From assembly GCA_963966105.1 (NCBI GenBank), contig OZ014531.1, positions 59,527,690 to 59,591,689 of the forward strand: DNA of 64,000 nucleotides. Reading direction: 5' to 3'. Below the pieces are notes generated by a model, which was not told the origin of the DNA, ran no database searches, and saw only the letters and a program-made list of their open reading frames with translations. The position numbers and the translations under genes are program-made. This stretch comes from Volucella zonaria (Eukaryota; Arthropoda; Insecta; Diptera; Syrphidae). This document shows, piece by piece, positions 35,096 through 45,216 of the stretch (the first letter of the stretch is position 1; every line of letters begins with the position of its first letter).

Positions 35096-35480
35096 TGTTA
35101 CAGTTTTTCAACCTCCCTATGTCCGGCCCAACGCATCGCACTTTCTGCATGGCGGTGATATCTGGGTGATAGCAATCAAGAGCCTCTACACTTGGCCTAT
35201 TAAGGGTCGTTGTCATGTAAACCTTTGCTAGGTTCGTCAACAATGAGTCCATTTCTATTCGAGACCATTAGTTGGTTCGTCACATCTTTTTAATCTCTTC
35301 CGGGTTGTGAATCCTATGAAGGTGTCGACCAGTATAATACTACCAGCCGGCCATACCCTTGCCATTTTAGCCTACATGAGTATGAATGTACTCGAGCAGT
35401 TACGGGGAACAACCACTGAGAGGTAAGGCAAGCGCTTCACTACAAAGTTGACTGTTGCGCTGCCGCCCCAATCCAAATTA
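35096..35480 (-). mobile_element. Probable 5' remainder of the RTE-like LINE
   Basis: Sequence at about 35365-35470 shares ttttagcctacatg and ttgactgttgcgctgccgcc-like words with 4625-4700, beside the other RTE-like relic. That supports this being the 5' region of the LINE cut by the mariner. No protein motif is visible. Confidence 0.45.
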
Positions 35481-37284
35481 AAGGGGACCACGTAGGTCCC
35501 CTAGCTTGTTTTTTTTCCATTTTTCTAGGATTCTCCCTCTTCATCAGTACCGAGTTCTTCGTACGTCGTTGACATCAAGATCTCTTTCTCTGTTAACTCT
35601 AGCTCCCATTCGAGTTCAACATATTCCAATGAATTGGAATGAATTATCCGTGCTGATTCCATTATCTTTCCTTGAAGTCGAGCAAAAAACTCTGTATAAT
35701 TCTACCGTCTTAAACTTTTATCAATTTCAACAAAGCGTACATGACGTCTATGAATATTTTTACTCCATTCATAACTGGAAAAATTCATACACTTTGTTGA
35801 AGGCATATAAACATTTAAATGATTACTAACAATTACGTAAATAACCATCAATGGTTATAGAGCTGTTATATGATGCTCGTACATCGACATCTCTCATAAA
35901 CCGCCCCTCAAAAGGTCAATCATTTTTATCAACCATGCGCTTGCAAACATTTTATTTTTATGGTGCGTTATGCATAAAGCACCGTTCATATCCAAAGTGG
36001 AACAGAGGGAAAATAAAAAATAATGATAAACTCCAGATACTCGTATATGAGAAAACGCAACTCAAAACGAGAGTATACGGGTACTTGGCGAGTTATCGCT
36101 TAAGTAACCCTGAGCAATGAACATGAAACTTTTTCCACTTGCTCCAAGTCCAGATGTTTGAGTGTTGGTGTAATTTTTCTGCATTTTCCACTTTCACTCA
36201 AAAAAAAAGAAATGAAAATGAAATTGAAAATAAAATCAAAAAACAACGTGAGACTTGGCCATAACACGATACTCGTACCTCGAATGCGAAAACATGAGTA
36301 ATACTCGGCACAAAAAAAAAAGAAAATCATCTGCTCTACACGAATTCGATACGCTGCACAAGTTTTCTATCGTGTTTTCCAAGCTTTCAACGTTTCTCAC
36401 ATGCCACCAACAGATGGGGATGGGGCATCATTGTGTCGCCTTATTTGGATTGAAGGCGACAAGCTACAGGATTTATGATGAACGACTAGGCAAACAAGTC
36501 ATTGGAGATGAAACTGGCGAGCAGGTGACCAAAACACTTCCTTCCTTGTAATTAACAATCTTGCCCCTGAAATTGGTTTGGCTAGACATGTAAGTTGCAA
36601 GCCAGCATGCAGTGAGTGTTTTGCAAAAAAAAAAAAAAGAAAGAAAAGTAGACCACTTGCTAGAGTCATTTACATGTTGTGTGGTAGATGACGGCTTGTC
36701 AGTGTTAGCAGAAATGAGTAACCTGATGGGTAGTACTGCCAACATAGACTGTCACTTAAAATGAGTCTGATATATGCAAATCCAAGCAGAATGTTAACAT
36801 TTGTGGTTTCAAGGTAGATTTCGAGTATGTCCATTTATTTTTGAAAATATCAAGGCACTGACCTTGATTGTGTTTTGCGAAAAATGCGAATGACGTCTTG
36901 ACTCTTCACAAATTATTACCTCAAATTTTTCAAACTTTCGACGTCCTTTCTTAACTTGTTCATGCTAGAATTTCAACCAGTTTTTGGCGGCGTTCTACGA
37001 CTTGTACAGCATTGGCTCTAAGATCTATTGTACTTCTCAAGTAAGTATGAGTAGTGTCGCGACAGATTTTAATTTTCCCAAATACAGAACGCACTTGGCA
37101 ATGCTAGAAATGTGGGACAATAAATGGCACCATTAGCCTTCATCCTTCAAATACTCCCTACCCAGTTATACCAAGTTATTAATGTCCTGTCCTACAATGG
37201 TTGGCAACGTATTCGTTGACTTGTTTTCCTCTATTGGTCAACTTTCATCTTCAAGTAATATGTACTCGTAGTGACGCAAACTTT
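35481..37284. other. AT-rich non-coding
   Basis: Short ORFs at 35506-35829, 35851-36120 and 36255-36551 (plus) are not recognisable. There is an A homopolymer at about 36627-36640. No transposon ends were seen. Confidence 0.45.
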
Positions 37285-37516
37285 GTACGTTGATAACGAA
37301 AAGAAGTGCAACAACATCAAGCTGTGCGTCCGTCGTGTGTTCATCATGGATCAAAGAGTACTAGCACTTCATGAAGGGTATTGTCGACTTCGAAGATTTG
37401 CCTTTGAATATTTCTCGTGAAATGTTGCAACAGAACAAATTTCTCAAAGCCATCCGTAAGGACTTGGTCTAGAAATGCATGGAATACCAGGAATTAACTG
37501 TAGACAAGGAGAATTA

Positions 37517-38123
37517 CTAAATGGAGTGAAAAATGACCTCCTTGGGAATTAAAAAAAATTTTTATTCAATATAGTCCCCTTTTAGTTTGATACACTTATT
37601 CCAGCGATTTTCCAACTTCTTGATCCCGTCCGAAAAGTAATTTTACGGAAGGTCTGCAAAATACTCCTCCGTGGCGTCGATGATTTTCTCGCGTGAGCTG
37701 AATTTTTTATTGATGAGCCATCTTTTGAGGTTTGGGAAGAGATAATAGTCCGAGGGATCCAAATCCAGTTATCAATCGATGCCAAAAGTCCGCCCGATTC
37801 CGCATCAGCAAGTCCAAACACTCTTTCGAAGTGCTGTCGCGTTCGTGTTTTTGGTCATTCGAGGCCCCAGCGGCAGGATAACTTTTTCATATGCAGAATA
37901 TTGCCTAAAATATGGCGTGTGCGCTCAGTGCTAATCTTTGTGGTATCTGCTAGCTCGCGCACCTTCACTTTCCGGTCAGCCAACACCATTTCATGTATTT
38001 TTTTAACATTGTCCTCTGTAACCGCATCGGAAGGCCTGCCGAATGGACTTCGAGGCACCAAAACCTTTTTTGCAGTAGCAGCGCATTCCGGCGGTCAAGG
38101 ATGTCACCTTTCATTCCATCTAG
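37517..38123 (-). mobile_element. Irritans-like mariner deletion derivative
   Basis: This 607 bp element has inverted ends CTAAATGGAGTGAAAAATGA at 37517 and, in reverse complement, CTAGATGGAATGAAAGGTGA ending at 38123 (23 of 28 bases match). TA is at 37515-37516 and 38124-38125. On the minus strand: DNVKKIHEMVLADRKVKVRE and TRHILGNILHMKKLSCRW (DNA-binding domain), then DPSDYYLFPNLKRWLINKKF (third Asp block) and YFSDGIKKLENRWNKCI to TAA near 37561. The core with the first two Asp is deleted and one stop precedes NYFSDG. Confidence 0.85.
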
Positions 38124-38125
38124 TA

Positions 38126-38868
38126 AAGGGTGCTTTTTTAGAGGTTTGGTTTTTAAACTGGCAACACTGTTTCTACAGATTGTCAATTTGACAGTTAGTA
38201 CACTTTGCCATTTTACGATGAATAGATTAACGCCAAAACAACGCGTGCAAATTGTGCAAATTTATTTTGAAAACCATGGTTCGGTTCGCAAAACTTATCG
38301 TGCGCTAAGTCCATTTTACGGTCGACACACGAGTAATCGTCCATCTGAGCAAGTTATTCGTTTTCGAATGGGTCGTTTTCGCACCTCGTATACTCTAGGG
38401 GATAATATGCATCCCCAAAGACGACAAACAGTGCGAACAGTGTTGAGGAGAATCCGAATGAGTCGATTCGCCATCGTGCACAGCAATCGGACCTATGCGC
38501 ACCCACTTTGTGGAAGATTTTACGGAAAGATCTTGGCTTACAAGCTTATAAGATCCAGCTTGTGTAAGAGGTGAAACCGTGTGACCATTAAACGCGTCGT
38601 GGGTTCGCTGAATGGGCCGAAAACATGATTCAGCTTGATCCTCATTTTCAACGCAAAATTTTGCTCTCCGATGAGTAGTTGTCGAAAATTAGACCTCAAG
38701 ACAGCGCTTCGTTCGAGCTAGCCGTGGCGCACATATGCCCGATATCATATTAACACTAATGGCATAAAATTATCTATTAACTAAAGCTAATATCATATAC
38801 ATTAATATTAGCTTCAAGTATTTTATTTCATATTGAATTTGTATACCTCTAAAAAAAAAAGCACCCTG
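38126..38868 (+). mobile_element. DD41D element, 743 bp, abutting the mariner
   Basis: The left end AAGGGTGCTTTTTTAGAGG at 38126 is mirrored at the right by reverse complement CAGGGTGCTTTTTTTTTTAG ending at 38868. TA is at 38124-38125 (shared with the preceding mariner) and 38869-38870. The right-hand TA runs directly into CAAGAAG of the HSP90 copy, whose frame continues from GAGAAT plus TA on the far left. The element retains only its N-terminal half. Confidence 0.87.
38218..38574 (+). pseudogene. DD41D transposase, N-terminal half only
   Basis: ATG at 38218 opens MNRLTPKQRVQIVQIYFENH and then GSVRKTYRALSPFYGRHTSN, the HTH domain, followed by a degraded second HTH and LCGRFYGKILAYKLIRSSLC (a degraded WRILRKDLGL-YKIQL block). 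Sequence on to about 38690 includes FAEWAENMIQLDPHFQRKIL and LLSDE, where the first catalytic Asp would lie, followed by stops and loss of the rest. Confidence 0.78.
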
Positions 38869-39551
38869 TACAAGAAGTTATACGATCAATTTAGCAAAAA
38901 CATGCAATGAAGACAGTAACAACCGAACCAAAATTGATTCTGGAGATAAATATTGCTCGCTGGCCGATTATGTTAGTCGCATGAAGGAGAACCAGAAACT
39001 TATCCACTTCATTACTGGCGAGTCCAAGGACCAAGTTTGCAGCTCTGCCCTGGTTGAACGCCTCAAAAACGTAGCTTCGAGGTAGTTTACATGACTGAAC
39101 TAATTGATGAGTATGGTATGCAACACCTCAAGCAATACAGAGGCAAACAATTGGTGTCCGTAACCACGGAAGGCCTTGTCAGTTAAGACTAATGCAAAGT
39201 AATGGAGTCAGTCTTAGACAACAATTCGTCGTATCGAATCGTTTGGCTGAGTCAGCCTGCAGTATTGACGCTGGTCTGACAACTTCCAGCGCGGGATGCA
39301 TGGTTGGCAAGATGCACTTGGCAATTCAACCCGAGCATCTAATTTTTGAGGCTCTTCGGCAGAAATATGATATTAACAAGAACGACAAAGCCGTCAAAAA
39401 ATTGGCCATCCTTTTGTTCGAGACGTCCCTGCTATCATCTGGCTTTGCATTGGATAACCCACAAGAGTACGTTTCACGAATTTATCGCACGATTAAACTT
39501 TGTCTTGGCATTGATGAAGACGGCGGTGATGCTCCACCATTATTCAACTAG

Positions 39552-40574
39552 TCGATGCTTCTCTTATTCTTTCAACCTAGCTAAGTATTTGCCGCTATAC
39601 CGTTAAAATTAACTTATTTAAAATTAATTAAGCTATTTTAGTAATATAATTTATTTATGGATCTATTTTGGTTAAGTCGCTGTGTTTTAGCGGTATCAGC
39701 GTCTGAATGAGTCGCTGTGTTTTGCTAAAATTATGAGCATCGACGCCTTAAGCTAAATATTTTAAAATTTACATTTTTGAATATTTTAATTTAATTTTCA
39801 GACAGAAATTTAATCGACATGGCAGCCTTTTACTTTGATGATGGCATCGGCAATCCGTTCATGAACGAATTGTACGTTAACCACCGGTGGACTTTTGAGT
39901 CATTCTTAGCGAAAACCTGCTTTCAGGGCGTCAGTCTATTTTTTAGTGATGACCCTCCACGCTCTACCAGATTTGCGTCTGTTCCCAATCTTTCGGCCGG
40001 AATGAAATGTGAAAAGTTGTTTTTCAACAATTTTCGGTTCATCTTGGCTTTGTGAGACGATGCTGAGCCTTGCACGGGCGTGAATGGAGTCCACATGAGT
40101 TTTTTTACGTGGCCAGGGTTTCAATGCTCTTTTCAGTGCTCAGATGCGGTAATCATGACGCTAGGGGGCCAATAATGCCAGTGAAATGTGACTTTCGAGA
40201 TACATTGTAACTCATTATGGAAGCTGACTTTTTGAATCAGGTCGCCTTCCGAGCGCTCAAAATCTCGTATTTTGTTTATTTGTTATGTGCGGAATTCTTC
40301 AGCTTGGGAATATGCCTCCAACTTCAAGGCGCTTTAATTTCTTCCCTCTTTCCAAACACTGCTTCTTCTGCGCATCGTTGAGATCGTGCAACTTTTGTAT
40401 CTTGCATGGCTTGACCTGAAGCTTGTTTTCTGTTTAATTATTGTAGTTGCACTTCTTCTCCGACCAACGTTTTCCAATGCTCCCGATATAGTTCCTCGGG
40501 CTTAAAATTAATTAGAAAAGGCTGTACGAATCCTGATCAGTTTGGGCATTTCGCTCTATTACCTATTTAAAGAA
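39552..40574. other. Unclassified, one short ORF
   Basis: A plus ORF at 39819-40055 (MAAFYFDDGIGNPFMNELYV) and minus frames near 40000-40550 rich in Lys and Arg resemble no family with confidence. AT-rich at 39590-39800. Confidence 0.4.
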
Positions 40575-41290
40575 AGCGCTTGCTGAAAACAAATATTGTG
40601 CTGCCCTCTTCGGTGGTATACCAAAAGCGCTTGATATGGTTAACTGCACTGTTCTGAATATATTCTACCATATATTCTGTGGCTTTATGCTCAGTTGGAT
40701 CGAGTCCTACCTTAAAGATAGATAGGGCCCCCTTGATATGCAGGACTTCCGGTAGTGCTTACCTGATCTTTTAAAAATAAGATACCGTGGGAGTTGGAGT
40801 CGATCCGGACCTGACTTCCCTGAGATAGGCTCTCTAATGGGAGAGTCACAATGGCTGTGATTTAAACCTAAACTGCAAGAAGGGTCTTCCAGTTGGTTTT
40901 GACACGATGTAGAGTTGCAATAAGTACTAGGTGTCGTGACCTTCAGAGGTTTTAGGTTGGCCTCGACTCATACCAATGATGGAACCTGTGTTGAAGGTAT
41001 GAATTGGTATCAAAGGGAGGCCGGAGAGCGATGGAAAGGCGTATCCTGCTCCTGTAGATGAATGGGCATCCCGTGACCTTAAAAGTCTATACAACAGGCG
41101 TCCACGTCTTTAAGATTGGAAGATTGTAGAATTTCATAGTAACTGTAACGTTATTAACTAAGGAGTTCCACAGAGATCTGTTCTTGACCCTATCTTGTTA
41201 CATTAACTTTCCCTTTTCTCAACGTTTTATGGGAAAAATCACCGCTTTTATCGATGATTTAGAATGGGAAAAAAGCGTTATCGATCCGTA
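40575..41290 (+). mobile_element. Jockey/CR1-like LINE reverse transcriptase relic
   Basis: Plus frames read ENKYCAALFGGIPKALDMVN (the palm block that normally has FLDISKAFD; the Asp is replaced) and LSWIESYLKDR at 40575-40730. At about 41160-41260 come GVPQRSVLDPIL (normally GVPQGSVLGP) and ITAFIDDLE (the YADD-equivalent box). About 370 bp between the two halves does not fit the family and may be an insert. Confidence 0.6.
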
Positions 41291-41529
41291 GTTCGATTTG
41301 TAGTAGAAAGAAAGAAAAGCTTAGGCGATGGCTATGGGGACCTTTCACCATCTACGACAATCGTGAGGTATTTGTTCAACGAATTTATAAAAGCAACCGG
41401 CAGACGTTATTACTCAGAAAAAGGTCCGTGACACGATTACTGCTAATTGCTCAACAAATTGCACGAAGGATTATAGTACGGCAGTCAACATTTTATACGA
41501 TAAGTTTAGCATGAATGCAGCGATTGCTC

Positions 41530-41870
41530 ACAGTCAATGGACAAAAAGTGGATGCGGCAGGTAGCTGCGAAGCAGTCTGTGGAGCTCTTCAAATGAAATC
41601 CGCAGGAGTGTTTTCAACGAGACCAAACGACAATCAAAACAATAGATTTTCCCAGTCGTATCTGCTCTGAAGAAGACAAAGAAGATCCCATCGGCGATAG
41701 AGACCATGGCTAAGATTTTTTGAGATTCGAAGGGGACAATTCTCATGGGGTTTTCAAGGAAAGTAAACGTGGTTACGGGACTGTATTACAGTGAATTATT
41801 AGACCGATATGATAAGAAATTAACGCGGCACCACAAACAAACAAAATTTATATTTTTGATTTGATATAGG
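41530..41870 (+). mobile_element. Irritans-like mariner core fragment
   Basis: Plus frames read ETKRQSKQ, stop, then ALKKTKKIPSAIETMAKIF, stop, DSKGTILM (normally VFWDS-GIIFID) and VVTGLYYSELLDRYDKKLTR. This is the section between the first and second catalytic Asp. Ends are missing. The surrounding 41291-41530 is unclassified. Confidence 0.62.
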
Positions 41871-42099
41871 GTGGCGCATGAAATGCGCTACTAAAAAGGG
41901 GTCCTAACTTTTCTTCTGTATTTGTTTTTCTAACTCGCCAATTGCGAAGTACGGCACTTTGACCTAAAAGATCTTTAGTCAAAACTTTAGTAGGTTTTCT
42001 ACTTTTTGAATGAAGTTGATAACATTACTAGTAATGCAATTCATTAGTTCGTTGGAGCCGAACTGTTCCCTGAAGAAAATCTTCCGTCTAATTCCGTTG

Positions 42100-43140
42100 A
42101 GGGCTGGACATTTACATAAGATGTGCTCAGCTGTTTCGTCTTCTTCTAGATTTTGTTGAGTTGATATCTTTAAAACCGCGATGTCTTGTGCAGTAACCTA
42201 CTAAGTTTTTGATAACGTCCCGGCTTAGATTTAGACATCTACTGGCATTTTTGCTGAAGGCCAGGATAGCTCGTTTGGCTTGTCTTACACCTGAGCTATT
42301 CTCTATATATGGGTGTTTGCGCCTTTGATACCAGAGTTATAAATATGGTTGCCATATACTTGGAGTTCTGCCTGGAATAGACAGGGACTTTTGCTCATAG
42401 CTATGTTTATATTTAGGTTAGGTCCGTGTGTTCCAACTCCCACTCCCAGTTCCATTTTAGAACCATCCGTATGCCACTTTATGCCATTTTGGCTGTTTGG
42501 TGGGCTATTGCTAACCCATGCTTCTTTGCTGGGAAACATTTATTGAAGCACAATGTTTTTTGAAGGCCGCCTGCTACCACGCAGATCATATTAAGTTCCG
42601 GTATTTCGGAGAATAGCGTCCTTAGGTCAGGGTGTTCGCTAAGACATAGCTTTTTAATTTGTGCCAGACTTGCTGTAAGTGTAGAGGCGTTAGTCGTATT
42701 ATTGGTTCTACGGCAGCTGTGTGGCAGGTCCGAAAGGCCCCGGAAATACCCAAGCATGCAATGCGATGTACTCTATTGAGCTTTAAAATGGCGGTCTTTT
42801 ACGTGACTTAAGACCATCATTCTATAAATCCAGATTCTTTGGAGAGATCTCCCATGTGCTGAAATACATCCGACGGCAGGCCCACAAAGCGTTGGTTGCT
42901 TTAGTTATTTTGTTGTTTAAGTGAGAGTTCCAGTTGAGCCTTTGTCTAGGATTACTCCCAGATATTTGGCCTCGTCCGAGTGCTCACCGATTGTATCGTT
43001 AAGTGAAACTATACCTAAGTTTACGTTTCTTCTTTTAGTGAAAGGATCTATAACAGCCTTATTTGGGTTTATGGAGAGCCTCTCAGGTGCACCAGTCTTA
43101 AGGGCTTTTTGCATGTGTGATTAGTCCTTAGTCTTTAAAT
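42100..43140 (-). mobile_element. R1/Jockey-like LINE relic (RT end to RNase H)
   Basis: On the minus strand, about 43090-42930 reads LSINPNKAVIDPFTKRRNVN and DEAKYLGVILDKG (RT thumb side). At 42500-42380 comes the RNase H start IKWHTDGSKMELGVGVGTHG with its acidic DGSK motif, then MSKSPCLFQAELQVY. Frames change several times. The 3' part near 42100-42250 is degraded. The RT catalytic box is not present in this fragment. Confidence 0.72.
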
Positions 43141-43629
43141 TTAACGAAAGTAATAACTGGAATGATTTCTGAGTCTGTAATTTTCGTTCAAAGAGAGTTT
43201 GAGTGCGTGTTCTTTGCGGCATTCCTGCGAGCAAATGGGATATAATGAGGGTGATAAACACTACCGCAGAACATGGGACCATCAAAAGGAGGCCTCATTA
43301 TCAAAATGTTAAAGTCCGACGCAGGAAATGATTGGTGCTGCAGTTGCTGTCATGCAAGTCAATCGATAAGGAGCCTATTTGCTCAAATGGTCAGATTTGA
43401 ACGGAATTCAGAAGACTCATTGATTCGCCTGGAATTTTGCAAAAAAAAAAAAATTCGTCAAATGATGGAAGAGGACGAAAACATGGGAAAGTATACTCGT
43501 ATTTTTACCTAAACGGTAATATCAACAACATTGTCGAATATATAATTCCAGAAACCCGGAGACTGAGCTGCATTCAGCTCGAGTCATAATGTGGTGTGCA
43601 ATTTAATCAAGCTGCATTGTCGGGACTTA
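43141..43629. other. Unclassified
   Basis: It holds a plus ORF (43273-43512) with a Cys pair (CCSCC) but no known fold, and an A homopolymer at about 43441-43452. Confidence 0.4.
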
Positions 43630-44836
43630 TGAGGGTAGTCCGAGAAGCACCCGGCCTAACAAACAAACAGAAAAATTGGGGAAAAATGTGTTTATTTCTC
43701 TGCGCAGTTTCCTTTTAGTTCAATTGCTCCGATACCTTGTTTATAGTGAGAATCGTCGAGCTCCAAACGGCAGACTCCACCTCTTTTTCTTTTTTTCAAA
43801 TTCGGAAATAGAAAATACTCCGAGGGTGCTACCATAAATCTGGCGAATAGGGTGCATGAGGAGGCAATTCGAACGTTAACTCATTGATTTCGGCCATCGC
43901 GATGACGGATGACTGATTGTCTTGATGAAACAAAACTTGTTTCTTCGCCAAATCCGTCCGTTTCTTCTTGATTTCATCTCTCAATCTCTGCAATAAGTTG
44001 GCATAATACATGCTGTTGATTGCTTTTCGTTTCTGAAGATAATCAATGAAAATTATTCCACGCGCATCCCAAAAAACTGACGCCATGACCTTGTCTGCAG
44101 ATGGAACTGTCTTCGCTTTTTTTTGAGCCGATTCTCCCCTTTGTGTACATTGTTTTGAGTGTTCCTTCCTCGGGTATGAAGTGATTTACCCATGTTTCAT
44201 CCATGGTTATGAATCGACACAAAAACTCGGCTTTATTGCTGTGAAACTTCGCCAAACACTCGATTGAAACATTCTCACGACGCTGTTTTTGTTCTATTGT
44301 GAGTAATCGCGGCACCCATCTTGCTCACAACTTTCTCATGTCCAATATTTCAGTCAACATGCGATGTATGCGTACAGCGCTATCTGCTAGTTCACGCACT
44401 TTCAATCAATGGTCATGCAGTACCATTTTATGGATTTTTTTCAAAATTTCTGGTGAACTCACCTCATTTGGTCGACCACTGCTATGTTCGTATTGGCAAC
44501 GTATGAGGCCGTACTCGGTTAAACTCTGCCACCCAATATTTTATTATTGTAAACGAAGGAACGGACTCCCCGAGAGTAGAATTCAGTTCCGTTTTGATGT
44601 TGGTTGGATTGAGGCCTTTCAAATGAAGGTATTGTATCACATGACCAATCGATGACCAATTTTGTCCACATTTAAAAATTCAATGAGAGCGTTCACTATT
44701 GATGGCTGCCGACAACATAGCGTCGTCAAACTTCAAATTTAAGCTTTATAAGGTTGGCATTTACTACAATTGTCATTATTTTTAAACAACAACCGCCATC
44801 TATACGTCAGTTCTCGTACTTTTGGGATTACCCTCG
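43630..44836 (-). mobile_element. Irritans-like mariner, TA-flanked, decayed
   Basis: This 1,207 bp element has ends TGAGGGTAGTCCGAGAAGCA at 43630 and, in reverse complement, CGAGGGTAATCCCAAAAGTA ending at 44836. TA is at 43628-43629 and 44837-44838. Minus frames read KFHSNKAEFLCRFITMDETW (first Asp, about 44240-44180), MASVFWDARGIIFIDYLQKR and KKQVLFHQDNQSSVIAMAEI (second Asp), then ELPPHAPYSPDL, where the frame fails before the third Asp. The N-terminal domain (44650-44330) is frameshifted throughout. Confidence 0.82.
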
Positions 44837-44899
44837 TAGTTTTCGAAAGAAAACGGTCACACTCTAAGGATCAATGGAAAACATTACTTAAAGGTGCTG

Positions 44900-45190
44900 A
44901 GCGACTTTTTCCCCCAGAGCTATGGCGAATGAAGAAACGTGTCAACTCAGGGTGGTTTCCATTCCATTGACTCCCAGGGTCACCTTACCTGAATGCGCTT
45001 GATTTTTACTTATGGTGTTAATGTCAACAAGAAGTGTATAACACGAAACCAGGGAATCTAAGTGATCCCGCTGCAACTATCCAGGTATTAAAGTTACGAA
45101 CAACATTTCAATAAGATGTCGCACATGACATGAAAAATCTTTTAAACAATTTTAATGATGAATTACAATGTATGCTGTAATAATTTAAAT
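44900..45190 (+). mobile_element. DDE transposase C-terminal fragment, other lineage
   Basis: Plus frames read PGSPYLNALDFYLWC and QQEVYNTKPGNLSD, like the RSPDLNPLDFYLWGHLK block of Tc1/mariner-superfamily transposases that is distinct from both the mariner and DD41D types here. Only this end fragment was found. Confidence 0.42.
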
Positions 45191-45216
45191 CAAGAAATAA
45201 AAACAAAAATAAAATA

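Larger units (their letters stand above)
37285..39551 (+). pseudogene. Hsp83: HSP90 (Hsp83) pseudogene, C-terminal half, split by two transposons
   Basis: Cytosolic HSP90 is an ATP-dependent chaperone. Plus frames read NNIKLCVRRVFIMD (37300), DFEDLPLNISREMLQQNK and FLKAIRKDLV, then a stop, then TVDKENY (ending about 37517). After 1.35 kb of inserted transposons it resumes KKLYDQFSKN (38870), CSLADYVSRMKENQKLIHFI and TGESKDQVCSSALVERL (about 38955-39075), VVYMTELIDEYGMQHLKQYR (about 39085), then, from 39192, VVSNRLAES, NDKAVKKLAILLFETSLLSS and IKLCLGIDEDG. This is the family's middle and C-terminal domain in order, with stops and indels, lacking the N-terminal ATPase. The usual MEEVD end is absent (it ends DAPPLFN). 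Because fly Hsp83 lacks coding introns, absence of introns does not prove retroposition, and I see no poly(A) tail. Confidence 0.9.

Noticed and set aside
37993..38574. 193-codon plus ORF read as one protein
   Set aside because: Its first 75 codons lie in the neighbouring mariner's antisense strand and across the TA and terminal repeat. Only the part from the ATG at 38218 is the DD41D transposase, so the longer reading is a chimera by accident.
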